The notes under the pieces were generated by a model that did not search any database, was not told where the DNA came from, and worked only from the letters and a program-made list of their open reading frames with translations. From the NCBI GenBank assembly GCA_947650155.1, contig CANSUS010000015.1, forward strand, positions 1 to 63,198: a DNA stretch of 63,198 nucleotides. The letters are read 5' to 3'. Source of the DNA: an uncultured Lachnospiraceae bacterium. GTDB taxonomy: Bacteria; Bacillota; Clostridia; Lachnospirales; Lachnospiraceae. The position numbers and the translations under genes were made by a program. Below, piece by piece: positions 7,739-16,025 of this stretch (position 1 is its first letter; each line of letters opens with the position of its first letter).

Positions 7739-8404
7739 ATGAAACTATTATACGGAACGGGAAATGCGGCAAAACTATCTGCAATGAAACACAGGCTTGA
7801 AAAATTGGATATAGAATTAATTGGTTTGAATGATTTGAAAGAGGAAGGGGCTGTTATTCCGGCAGTGCCCGAGGATGGAAAAACCCCACTTGAAAATGCA
7901 AGACAGAAAGCAGCGGCATATTATAAAGCATTTCGGATTCCTGTGTTTTCCTGTGACTCAGGCTTATATTTTGATAATGTGTCGGATGAAATTCAGCCGG
8001 GCGTACATGTACGGACGGTAAACGGAAAGTGTTTGTCCGATGCGCAAATGATAGAATACTATGCCGGATTAGTGAAACAATATGGGAATCTCGTGGCAAG
8101 ATATAAAAATGCAATTTGTCTCGTATTGGATGAAGACCATATTTATGAAGCAATGGAGCCATCTATGGAAAGTGAAAAGTTTATGTTAACAGATATGCCT
8201 CACAGTACGATTAGAAAGCCGGGATTTCCATTAGACAGTATGTCGATTGACATAAAAACGAACCGATACTTTTATGACTTACCGGAAGAAAAATTGGAGC
8301 AGGTTGCTGTGGAAGACGGATTTTTAGAATTCTTTCAAAAAATTCCAGTGAATTTTTCTAATTTTCCTGTTTTCTTTGAAAATAAAGTCATTGTACAAGA
8401 ATAA
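7739..8404 (+). CDS. Non-canonical purine NTP pyrophosphatase, RdgB/HAM1-like
   Basis: The 221-residue protein starts MKLLYGTGNAAKLSAMKHRL, the TGNxxK substrate-binding motif of the Ham1/RdgB family, and has FSCDSGLYFD, the SDSGL-type catalytic Asp region, and TPLENARQKAAAYY. Family members hydrolyse dITP/XTP to keep the nucleotide pool clean. It is longer than RdgB (about 200) and more divergent in the C-terminal half, ending in an unusual Phe/Asn-rich tail, so it may be a paralogue rather than the housekeeping copy. It has its own promoter, and the next gene's promoter overlaps its end. Confidence 0.8.
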   Translation: MKLLYGTGNAAKLSAMKHRLEKLDIELIGLNDLKEEGAVIPAVPEDGKTPLENARQKAAAYYKAFRIPVFSCDSGLYFDNVSDEIQPGVHVRTVNGKCLSDAQMIEYYAGLVKQYGNLVARYKNAICLVLDEDHIYEAMEPSMESEKFMLTDMPHSTIRKPGFPLDSMSIDIKTNRYFYDLPEEKLEQVAVEDGFLEFFQKIPVNFSNFPVFFENKVIVQE

Positions 8405-8420
8405 AAGTGTATGGTATAAT
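8391..8420 (+). promoter_or_regulatory. Promoter of the hydrogenase-like sensor gene
   Basis: TTGTAC (8391-8396), an 18-bp spacer and TATAAT (8415-8420); the -35 box lies inside the end of the preceding gene. Confidence 0.65.
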
Positions 8421-8488
8421 AGTACCAGCGTAGTAGTATCGGAAAGAGAAAAGCTTTTTGTATATTGTAACTATTGGAGGAGAAATAA

Positions 8489-10447
8489 ATGACAAAGGAA
8501 AGGCAAGAGGGCTTAGTATTTACAAATGAGAACTGTATAGGATGCAATAAATGTATTTCTGTATGTCCCGTTATTACGGCAAACAGAGCAGTGGAAGTAC
8601 AGGAAGGAAAACAGATCATTGAAGTAGACGGTGATAAGTGTATTGCCTGTGGGGCGTGTTTTGATGCCTGCGAGCATAATGCAAGAGAATTTTGTGACGA
8701 CACGGAAAGCTTTTTTGAAGCACTGAAAAGAGGAGAAAAGATTTCTCTTTTACTGGCGCCTGCATTTGCGGCAAATTACCCAAGAGAATATAAAAAAGTT
8801 CTGGGTGGTCTGAAGAAGATGGGAGTGAATCGGATCATCAGCGTAAGCTTTGGTGCGGACATTACGACATGGGGCTATGTAAAGTATATTACAGAACATA
8901 ATTTTACAGGGGGAATTTCCCAGCCGTGTCCGGCGGTTGTAAACTACATAGAACATTATATCCCGGAACTGATTCCAAAACTTGTGCCGATTCAGAGTCC
9001 GCTGATGTGTGCAGCCATCTATGCCAAGAAATATATGAGGATTACGGATAAGCTGGCATTCATCAGTCCGTGTATTGCGAAAAAAGCGGAGATCATGGAT
9101 GAAAATAATGGAGGTTACGTTTCTTATAATGTTACTTTCGATCATTTAATGGAGTATGTCCGCAAAAATAATATAAGCGGGAATCCGGTGGGAGATGAGA
9201 TTGAGTACGGTTTGGGGTCTATTTATCCGATGCCGGGCGGCTTAAAGGAGAATGTTTACTGGTTCTGCGGAGAAGATTTATTTGTGCGCCAGATAGAAGG
9301 CGAGAAGCATGTATACGAGTTTTTTGAGGATTATAAAAAACGTGTCCTTGGGAATAAAGAACTTCCGTTTATGGTAGATGCGCTTAACTGTGCAAAGGGC
9401 TGTATTTACGGCACCGGAATTGAAGAAGAGAAGACGAAAACAGAAGATACGCTCTATGAAATCCAGCGGATAAAAGCGGCAAGTAAAAAGCACGGCGGAG
9501 CAAGCGCATGGGGAGCAAAGTTAAGCCCGAGACAGCGTCTTGCCAATTTGAACCGTCAGTTTAAAGAGTTGAATATTAACGATTTTATCAGAAAGTATAC
9601 CGATAAATCAAAGGGTAATATTGTAAAATATCCTAATACTGCCGAATTGAATGAAATCTTTAAAAAGATGCATAAAGATACGGAGAGCGAAAGAACGATT
9701 GACTGCAGCGCCTGCGGTTATGCGACCTGTAATGATATGGCGGCGGCAATTTATAACGGATGCAATAACAAGAAAAACTGCGTACATTACATAAAAGGCA
9801 AGGTAGAAACAGAGAAAGAAGAGCTGCAGGCAGTTTCCAGTCAGATTGAAGAAAAGAATAGAGAGATTCAGGCAAAAAATGATGTGATCGGTCAAATGGT
9901 AGAAGAGGCAAACGAGAGTTTTGAAACCTTAAATCTGTCTATTGCGGAGATGGTAAGCGGCAACAATACCAATGCGGAGGAAAGCAGCAATATCAGTGCG
10001 GCAATGTCGGATGTGGTGGATTTCTGCAATAGTATGAAAACATCTTTTGCAACAATTAATAATCTGCTGATGCAGTTGGAAAACAATAATAACAGCATTA
10101 CGCAGGTTGCGAACCAGACCAATCTTCTTTCTTTGAATGCGTCTATTGAAGCGGCAAGAGCGGGAACGGCAGGAAAAGGTTTTGCGGTTGTGGCACAGGA
10201 AATCAAGAGCTTAAGCGAGTCCAGCAAAGATACGGCATTAGACAGCAATAAAAATAAAGAAGAAATTGTTTCCGCCATGAACAAACTGGCAGAGGAATCC
10301 GAACACCTGATACAGATTGTAGACGAAGTGAATGAAAGAATCAGTAATCTGGCGGCAAGCACACAGGAAATTGCCGCGTCAGCAACGATGATTGGGGAGG
10401 TTTCCGATGAATTAAGGGATAAATTTGAGGAATTGAATCAAATGTAA
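8489..10447 (+). CDS. Soluble [FeFe]-hydrogenase-like sensor fused to a chemoreceptor signalling domain
   Basis: The 652-residue protein is built in order from two [4Fe-4S] ferredoxin motifs (Cys16-19-22-26 and Cys51-54-57-61), an iron-hydrogenase large-subunit-like domain (about 80-310), a third Fe-S module ([13 protein letters not shown], Cys406-409-414 plus Cys431), a coiled coil and an MCP signalling hairpin ([15 protein letters not shown] at about 545-559, then [18 protein letters not shown]). The H-cluster positions are shared with sensory hydrogenases: QPCPA (Cys147), SPCIAKKAE (Cys195) and CAKGC (Cys301/305). No transmembrane segment is evident. Such proteins are thought to sense H2 or redox state and signal through CheA or another partner. 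No che gene is nearby. Confidence 0.85.
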   Translation: MTKERQEGLVFTNENCIGCNKCISVCPVITANRAVEVQEGKQIIEVDGDKCIACGACFDACEHNAREFCDDTESFFEALKRGEKISLLLAPAFAANYPREYKKVLGGLKKMGVNRIISVSFGADITTWGYVKYITEHNFTGGISQPCPAVVNYIEHYIPELIPKLVPIQSPLMCAAIYAKKYMRITDKLAFISPCIAKKAEIMDENNGGYVSYNVTFDHLMEYVRKNNISGNPVGDEIEYGLGSIYPMPGGLKENVYWFCGEDLFVRQIEGEKHVYEFFEDYKKRVLGNKELPFMVDALNCAKGCIYGTGIEEEKTKTEDTLYEIQRIKAASKKHGGASAWGAKLSPRQRLANLNRQFKELNINDFIRKYTDKSKGNIVKYPNTAELNEIFKKMHKDTESERTIDCSACGYATCNDMAAAIYNGCNNKKNCVHYIKGKVETEKEELQAVSSQIEEKNREIQAKNDVIGQMVEEANESFETLNLSIAEMVSGNNTNAEESSNISAAMSDVVDFCNSMKTSFATINNLLMQLENNNNSITQVANQTNLLSLNASIEAARAGTAGKGFAVVAQEIKSLSESSKDTALDSNKNKEEIVSAMNKLAEESEHLIQIVDEVNERISNLAASTQEIAASATMIGEVSDELRDKFEELNQM

Positions 10448-10489
10448 CGCCGGCGGCATGTCTGGAAGTATGAAAAAACGAGGAAATCT

Positions 10490-11512
10490 ATGGTTACATT
10501 TAGTGCATGCATGATTGTGAAAGATGAAGAGCGCGTATTGGAACGGTGTCTGGACAGTATAGCTGATCTGATGGATGAAATCATTATTGTGGATACCGGG
10601 TCCGGTGACAGGACAAAGCGGATTGCCGGGAAATATACGGATAAGGTGTATGATTTTACATGGGTTGGGGACTTTTCAAAGGCGAGAAATTTTGCCTTTG
10701 AAAAGGCATCCTGTGATTATATTTATTCAGCGGATGCAGATGAATTTCTGGATGAAGAAAACAGAGAAAAATTCAAACAACTGAAGGAAACGATACTTCC
10801 TGAGATTGATATTGTACAGATGAAGTATACGAATCAATTGGAGTACGGGACAATTTATAATTATGATGAAGAACTGCGCCCCAAATTGTTTAAACGGATT
10901 CGCACTTTTCGTTTTGAGGAACCGATTCATGAGATGGTAGTGTTGGATCCGGTTATTTTCGACAGTGACATTGTAATTGTACATAAACCGGAAAAGAGTC
11001 ATACGTCCAGAGATATTGAAGCATTTGAACGTCTTGTCAAAGAAGAGAAGAGGCTTTCTAAAAGGCTTCACAACCTGTATGCAAAAGAGTTATTCATATC
11101 AGGAACAGAAAAAGACTGCATCAGGGCGGTTCCCTTTTTTGAAGCTTCAGCGATGGATGAGACGCGAAGTCTGGATGAAGTGAAAGAGGCATGCTGCGTT
11201 GCGGCAAGAGGAAACCGGCTTTCAGGAAATATTCCGGCATTTTTCAAATATGCCTTAAAAAATGTGGCGTCAGATGGATGTTCGGAAATCTGCTGTGAGA
11301 TCGGGCAGTACTATATGGATCAAAAAGATTATAAAGAGGCGGCGCTGTGGTTTTATAATGCAGCTTATGAGACAGAATGTATTTTGAATGTAAAATGCAG
11401 GGATGAACAGCCGCTTCAAGCCCTGTCCAAGTGTTATTGGCTGTGCGGGGAAAAAGAGCTGTCGGCGTATTATGAAGAAGAATGTCAGAGAAGAATGTCC
11501 GGACGAGCATAA
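10490..11512 (+). CDS. Family 2 glycosyltransferase with C-terminal helical repeats
   Basis: The 340-residue protein starts FSACMIVKDEERVLERCLDS, followed by DEIIIVDTGSGD and the DxD-type metal/nucleotide-sugar motif SADADEFLDE, typical of the GT-A glycosyltransferases that include SunS-like enzymes. The C-terminal 150 residues are Cys-rich and helical with TPR-like segments (YYMDQKDYKEAALWFYNAA). No signal peptide or membrane helix is seen, so it should be cytoplasmic. It starts 42 bases after the sensor gene without a terminator between, so the two may be co-transcribed. The acceptor is unknown: a protein, a flagellin or a lipid is possible. Confidence 0.82.
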   Translation: MVTFSACMIVKDEERVLERCLDSIADLMDEIIIVDTGSGDRTKRIAGKYTDKVYDFTWVGDFSKARNFAFEKASCDYIYSADADEFLDEENREKFKQLKETILPEIDIVQMKYTNQLEYGTIYNYDEELRPKLFKRIRTFRFEEPIHEMVVLDPVIFDSDIVIVHKPEKSHTSRDIEAFERLVKEEKRLSKRLHNLYAKELFISGTEKDCIRAVPFFEASAMDETRSLDEVKEACCVAARGNRLSGNIPAFFKYALKNVASDGCSEICCEIGQYYMDQKDYKEAALWFYNAAYETECILNVKCRDEQPLQALSKCYWLCGEKELSAYYEEECQRRMSGRA

Positions 11513-11581
11513 AATTTTGTACTTTACAAAATATACCGAGTATGCTAGTCTGAAATTACCCGATAAATTGAAGATAATTAT

Positions 11582-11615
11582 AAGCCTGTCATAGAAAATC
11601 TGTGACAGGCTTTTT
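11582..11615 (+). terminator. Terminator after the glycosyltransferase gene
   Basis: AAGCCTGTCA (11582-11591) pairs with TGACAGGCTT (11603-11612), followed by TTT. Confidence 0.88.
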
Positions 11616-11687
11616 GCGCAAAAATTCGTGAAAAGAAATTTTTCATTTCTATTTGAGTCGTCAAGAGAGGCATATGGGGAGGTAATT

Positions 11688-12125
11688 ATGTACGAAAGAA
11701 TACAAGAACTTATTTTATTTCTGCTTTTAGAAAGCTGGAAAGAAATCGGTATAGACGCCGGGAAAGGAATGGGAATCCTGTTTTTTTGCATGTTGGCTTT
11801 TTTCTGTATTGTATCGGGTATTTTTATAGACAGCCGGTGCGCATGCGTTTACTGTATTACGCCGGAAGGAAAGAAAAAATTATTGGGAGACGTTTATATA
11901 AAGGAAAACAGAGGCGGATTTACGGCAGTGCTGCCACAGCGTTTTTTGGAGAAGTCGGGTTCCATTTATTACTATATGGAAATACCGGCGGATTTTACGG
12001 GCAGCCACTATATGGAGCAATTGTTTTTGGAAACGCCGATGGGGACAAAACTTGTTCCGGTCAGGAAAAAAATACACTTTAAGATTGGATTGGGGGAACA
12101 GCTTGCACCGATAAGGTTTTCATAA
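11688..12125 (+). CDS. Small single-pass membrane protein of unknown function
   Basis: I do not recognise this 145-residue protein. One strong transmembrane segment (about residues 27-43, GILFFCMLAFFCIVSGIFI) is followed by a short Cys pair (RCACVYC) and a mostly beta-type domain ending in a basic KKIHFK stretch. The start at 11688 is chosen because GGGGAGG lies 5-6 bases upstream; an earlier ATG at 11628 has no such site. It stands alone behind the terminator at 11582-11615 and 50 bases before hisC, so it may be co-transcribed with hisC. Confidence 0.65.
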   Translation: MYERIQELILFLLLESWKEIGIDAGKGMGILFFCMLAFFCIVSGIFIDSRCACVYCITPEGKKKLLGDVYIKENRGGFTAVLPQRFLEKSGSIYYYMEIPADFTGSHYMEQLFLETPMGTKLVPVRKKIHFKIGLGEQLAPIRFS

Positions 12126-12175
12126 TATAATAAGAAAGAATTGCGGAAAATTCCGGAAAGGAAATTGGAAAAAAG

Positions 12176-13264
12176 ATGAAAAAGCGAGAGGAACAAATCG
12201 TGGATAAAAAGTTTTCCTGGGAAGAAAACATCAGAAAAGTAGTTCCGTATGTGCCGGGGGAACAGCCAAAGTGTCAAAACATGATTAAACTTAACACAAA
12301 CGAGTGTCCTTATCCGCCGTCCCCTTTAGTGGAAAAGGCATTGCGGGAATTTGACCATAGGGATCTAAGGCTTTACCCTGATCCGAACGCATCCATTTTG
12401 ACAGAGGAACTGGCAAAGTATTATGGTGTGGAAGCGGAACAGGTTTTTGTAGGAGTGGGATCGGATGATGTGCTGGCAATGGCGTTTATGACTTTTTTTA
12501 ACAGCGGAAGCCCCATCCTGTTTCCTGATATTACTTATTCTTTTTATGACGTATGGGCAGAACTTTACAGGATTCCGTATAAAATGATACCGCTTAAGGA
12601 GGATTTTACTATCGATCCAAAGGATTATCAGGTGGAAAACGGGGGGATCGTTCTTCCGAATCCCAATGCGCCTACGGGAATATTGGAATCTCTTGCGTTT
12701 ATAGAAGAGATCCTGACGGCAAATCGTGACGTGGTAGTGATCGTAGACGAGGCATATATAGACTTTGGCGGAGAAAGCGCCCTTCCTCTGTTAAAAAAAT
12801 ATGATAATCTGTTAATTGTGCAGACTTTTTCAAAGTCAAGAGCAATGGCAGGGATGCGGATCGGATATGCAATCGGTAATGAAAAGTTAATTTCCTATTT
12901 GCATCATGTGAAATTTTCTTTTAATTCCTATACAATGGACAGTATAACCTTAAGCCTTGGTACTGCGTCAGTCAAGGATGAGGCATATTTCAGGGAAACG
13001 CTTGCAAAGGTAATAAAGACAAGGGAATGGTCCAAGGAAAAATTAAAAGAACTTGGCTTTATATTTGAAGATTCCAAAAGCAATTTTATTTTTGCATCGC
13101 ATCCTGAAAAAAAAGCGGAAGAAATTTATGCTTACTTAAGGTCAAAGAATATATTTGTGCGTTATTTTAAGAAACCGAGAATCGATAATTATTTGCGGAT
13201 TTCTATCGGTACGGACGAAGAAATGGAAATACTGGTAAAAGAACTGACAGAATTTCTGATGTAA
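12176..13264 (+). CDS. hisC: Histidinol-phosphate aminotransferase
   Basis: HisC is a PLP enzyme of fold type I that transfers an amino group from glutamate to imidazole-acetol phosphate in histidine synthesis. The 362-residue protein shows IKLNTNECPYPPSP near the start, VVIVDEAYIDFGG (the PLP-pairing Asp) and TFSKSRAMAGMRIGY, where the Lys of FSKS forms the internal aldimine. The ATG at 12176 is used; a GTG at 12200 with AGAGG upstream is also possible and would remove eight residues. No other his gene is nearby, so a related role such as aromatic amino acid transamination remains possible. Confidence 0.9.
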   Translation: MKKREEQIVDKKFSWEENIRKVVPYVPGEQPKCQNMIKLNTNECPYPPSPLVEKALREFDHRDLRLYPDPNASILTEELAKYYGVEAEQVFVGVGSDDVLAMAFMTFFNSGSPILFPDITYSFYDVWAELYRIPYKMIPLKEDFTIDPKDYQVENGGIVLPNPNAPTGILESLAFIEEILTANRDVVVIVDEAYIDFGGESALPLLKKYDNLLIVQTFSKSRAMAGMRIGYAIGNEKLISYLHHVKFSFNSYTMDSITLSLGTASVKDEAYFRETLAKVIKTREWSKEKLKELGFIFEDSKSNFIFASHPEKKAEEIYAYLRSKNIFVRYFKKPRIDNYLRISIGTDEEMEILVKELTEFLM

Positions 13265-13351
13265 AAGCGTTCCGGTTGTTCAAAAGGCGGGGTTGTGTAT
13301 GCACGGTACACAGACCTGAATAAAGCAGAGCCGTGCAGAAATGAGGAAAAA

Positions 13352-14197
13352 ATGGTAAAAAATATTTTAAAAGGTGCAGTGATCGGCATTGCAAATATTA
13401 TTCCGGGAGTGAGCGGCGGAACGATGGCAGTAGCTATGGGCATTTATGATACGCTGATTCATTCTCTGACACATTTATTCAAGGAATTTAAAAAGAGCGT
13501 GATGACGCTGCTTCCGATTTTGCTGGGTGCGGCGATTGGAATTGTGGGTCTTTCATTTTTGATTGAAAAAATGTTTCACTGGATACCGATGCAGACCAAT
13601 CTTTTATTTATCGGGCTGATTCTGGGAGGACTTCCTGCAATGACTGTAAAAGTAAAAGGGGAAAAGATAAAACCGGGATATATTGCTGCCTTTCTTGTCT
13701 TTTTTGCGATTGTAGTCGGAAGCGCGGCACTTGGCTCCGCGGAGGGAAAATCGGCGGATCTGACCATGAATTTTTTGAATATTGTTAAGCTGTTCGGCGT
13801 TGGAATGATTGCTTCTGCAACGATGGTTATCCCGGGAGTGAGCGGTTCCATGATGTTAATGCTGATGGGATATTACAATCCGATTATCGAAACGGTCAAC
13901 AATTTTATCCGTTCTCTGCTTGCTTTTGATATGGACGGGATCTGGAAAGGGTTCTGTATTTTGTGTCCTGCAGGAATCGGAGTGGTGCTGGGAATTTTCC
14001 TGATTGCAAAGTTGATAGAAATGATATTTGAAAAGTTTCCGTTTTATGCTTACTGGGCGATTATCGGACTGATTGTGGCGTCTCCGTTTGCCATTGTTTT
14101 GATGGGAGAATTTGGAACAATTACGGTGCTTCATGTACTGACCAGTATAGTGACGTTTGGTATTGGATTTGTGATCGCTAAAAAATTGGGGGAATAG
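13352..14197 (+). CDS. popT: DUF368 membrane protein, PopT-type polyprenyl-phosphate carrier
   Basis: The 281-residue integral membrane protein has two internally similar halves, each with a PGVSGG/S motif (NIIPGVSGGTMAVAMGIYD and VIPGVSGSMMLMLMGYY). That is the DUF368 signature. DUF368 proteins were recently shown to return undecaprenyl phosphate across the cytoplasmic membrane for reuse in wall synthesis; the function here is inferred from family. The start MVKNILKGA has a GAGGAAAAA site, while an earlier ATG at 13295 does not. A methyltransferase gene follows closely. Confidence 0.88.
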   Translation: MVKNILKGAVIGIANIIPGVSGGTMAVAMGIYDTLIHSLTHLFKEFKKSVMTLLPILLGAAIGIVGLSFLIEKMFHWIPMQTNLLFIGLILGGLPAMTVKVKGEKIKPGYIAAFLVFFAIVVGSAALGSAEGKSADLTMNFLNIVKLFGVGMIASATMVIPGVSGSMMLMLMGYYNPIIETVNNFIRSLLAFDMDGIWKGFCILCPAGIGVVLGIFLIAKLIEMIFEKFPFYAYWAIIGLIVASPFAIVLMGEFGTITVLHVLTSIVTFGIGFVIAKKLGE

Positions 14198-14249
14198 ACA
14201 GATCCGAATATATTTCAATTTTCGGATGGGTGAAGAAGAGGATACGGCG

Positions 14250-15017
14250 ATGGATGCATATACGGATTTTGCCAGAGTGTATGACACCTTTATGGATGAT
14301 ACGCCCTATGAAGAATGGTGCGCGTTCCTGACAGGAGTACTGCAGGAATTTCATATTGAAAAAGAACTGGTACTGGAAATCGGGTGCGGTACGGGCACGC
14401 TTACAAGAATGCTTTCCGGGGCAGGGTATGATATGATCGGCTTAGACAATTCGGAGGACATGCTGAATGTAGCGATGGAGAAAACAGAAACTGCAGGTCT
14501 GGGAGATAAGATTCTCTATCTATGTCAGGATATGAGGGAATTTGAGCTGTATGGAACGGTGAAAGCGGCGATAAGCGTATGCGATTCTCTGAATTATCTG
14601 TTAGAAGAAGAGGAACTTTTGCAGACCTTTCGGCTTGTCAATAATTATCTTGATCCTAAAGGGATATGGATCTTTGATTTTAATACGGTCTATAAATATG
14701 AGCAGGTGATCGGAGACGCGACGATTGCGGAAAACAGAGAAGAATGTAGTTTTATCTGGGAGAATTATTATCATGAGGAAGAACAGATCAATGAATATGA
14801 TTTGACTATCTTTGTTCGTGAGGAAGGTCCGCTTTTTCGCAAATTTACAGAAACCCATTATCAGAGAGGCTATACGCTCCGGCAGATGAAAAATCTGGTG
14901 GAGCAGGCAGGAATGACGTTTATAAGAGCGCTGGATGCAGATACAAAAGGCGAAGTATGTTCGGAAAGTGAACGGATCTATGTGATTGCAATGGAGAATG
15001 GGAAGAAAACAGTGTAA
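14250..15017 (+). CDS. Class I SAM-dependent methyltransferase
   Basis: The 255-residue protein begins YTDFARVYDTFMDDTPYEEW and has motif I VLEIGCGTGTLTRML (SAM-binding glycines), the acidic end of beta2 in IGLDNSEDML and a motif IV region around AAISVCDSLNYLL. This fits the YodH/UbiE-like small-molecule methyltransferases common next to Hsp33 in Clostridia. The substrate is unknown. The ATG at 14250 (GAAGAGGA upstream) is preferred over 14226. The stop codon lies within a 65-bp structured repeat (15012-15076). Confidence 0.85.
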   Translation: MDAYTDFARVYDTFMDDTPYEEWCAFLTGVLQEFHIEKELVLEIGCGTGTLTRMLSGAGYDMIGLDNSEDMLNVAMEKTETAGLGDKILYLCQDMREFELYGTVKAAISVCDSLNYLLEEEELLQTFRLVNNYLDPKGIWIFDFNTVYKYEQVIGDATIAENREECSFIWENYYHEEEQINEYDLTIFVREEGPLFRKFTETHYQRGYTLRQMKNLVEQAGMTFIRALDADTKGEVCSESERIYVIAMENGKKTV

Positions 15018-15076
15018 GAAGTACTCCTAAGACTTATGCCAGAGGGCATTTCGTCAAGAAGTATTAAGTCTCGCAC
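15012..15076 (+). repeat. 65-bp structured intergenic element, copy 1
   Basis: This is 60/65 identical to 42611-42675. It contains the perfect small hairpin ATGCC-AGAG-GGCAT and outer arms that pair imperfectly (GTGTAAGA with TCTCGCAC). It overlaps the stop codon of the methyltransferase gene and lies upstream of hslO. Confidence 0.85.
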
Positions 15077-15122
15077 GGGAGAATGCTCAAATTCGTAGGT
15101 TGAGCAAGAACGGAGGAATAGT

Positions 15123-16004
15123 TTGACAGATTATTTAGTAAGAGCGACAGCGGCAAACGCGCAGATCAGAGCGTTTGCCTGTGTGACAAGGGATACGGTG
15201 GAGGCAGCCAGAAAAGCGCATGATACCAGTCCGGTTGTGACGGCGGCTTTAGGAAGGCTTTTAACAGGAGCGGCTATGATGGGAAGTATGTTAAAGGGGG
15301 AAAAGGACCTTTTAACAATCCAAATACATGGGAGCGGTCCGATTGGGGGGATGACCGTAACGGCGGATGCAGCCGGGAACGTAAAAGGATACGCGAATGA
15401 AACGAAAGTGATGCTGCCGCCAAATGCAAAAGGAAAACTGGATGTAGGCGGCGCGGTGGGCATCGGTTTTATGAATGTCATAAAGGATATGGGATTAAAA
15501 GAACCTTATGTTGGACAGACTGTATTACAGACCGGGGAGATTGGGGACGATCTGACTTATTATTTTGCAACTTCCGAGCAGGTGCCTTCTTCAGTGGGGC
15601 TGGGAGTTTTAATGGAAAAGAACAATACCGTAAAACAGGCAGGCGGGTTTATCATCCAGCTTATGCCTTTTGCATCAGAGGAAATCATTTCCCGATTAGA
15701 AGAAAATTTAGGCCGGATCGATTCGGTTACGGCTCTTTTGGACGCCGGAAAAAGCGCCGAGCAGATTTTAGAGGCGCTTCTTGGCAGTCTGGATGTGGAG
15801 TTTACAGACAGGATGCCCGTTTCTTTCTCCTGCAATTGTGACAAAGAAAGAGTTTCAAAGGCATTAATCAGTGTAGGCAAAGAGGAATTGAAAAATATGA
15901 TTGAGGATGGAAAAACAATTGAAGTCAACTGTCATTTTTGTAATACATTTTATCATTTCACGGTAGAAGAGTTGAAAGAACTGCGAAAAAAAGCGCTGCG
16001 TTAA
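15123..16004 (+). CDS. hslO: Redox-regulated chaperone Hsp33
   Basis: Hsp33 is a cytosolic holdase activated by oxidation and unfolding. The 293-residue protein begins with a TTG codon (GGAGGAATAG upstream) as MTDYLVRATAANAQIRAF, a conserved N-terminus. The zinc-binding redox switch is complete: CNC at about residues 237-239 and CHFC at about 269-272. The linker between substrate domain and switch has normal length. It follows the methyltransferase behind a repeat element and leads, after 21 bases, into nadE. Confidence 0.95.
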   Translation: MTDYLVRATAANAQIRAFACVTRDTVEAARKAHDTSPVVTAALGRLLTGAAMMGSMLKGEKDLLTIQIHGSGPIGGMTVTADAAGNVKGYANETKVMLPPNAKGKLDVGGAVGIGFMNVIKDMGLKEPYVGQTVLQTGEIGDDLTYYFATSEQVPSSVGLGVLMEKNNTVKQAGGFIIQLMPFASEEIISRLEENLGRIDSVTALLDAGKSAEQILEALLGSLDVEFTDRMPVSFSCNCDKERVSKALISVGKEELKNMIEDGKTIEVNCHFCNTFYHFTVEELKELRKKALR

Positions 16005-16025
16005 TGCAGGCAGATGGGAGCGGAT

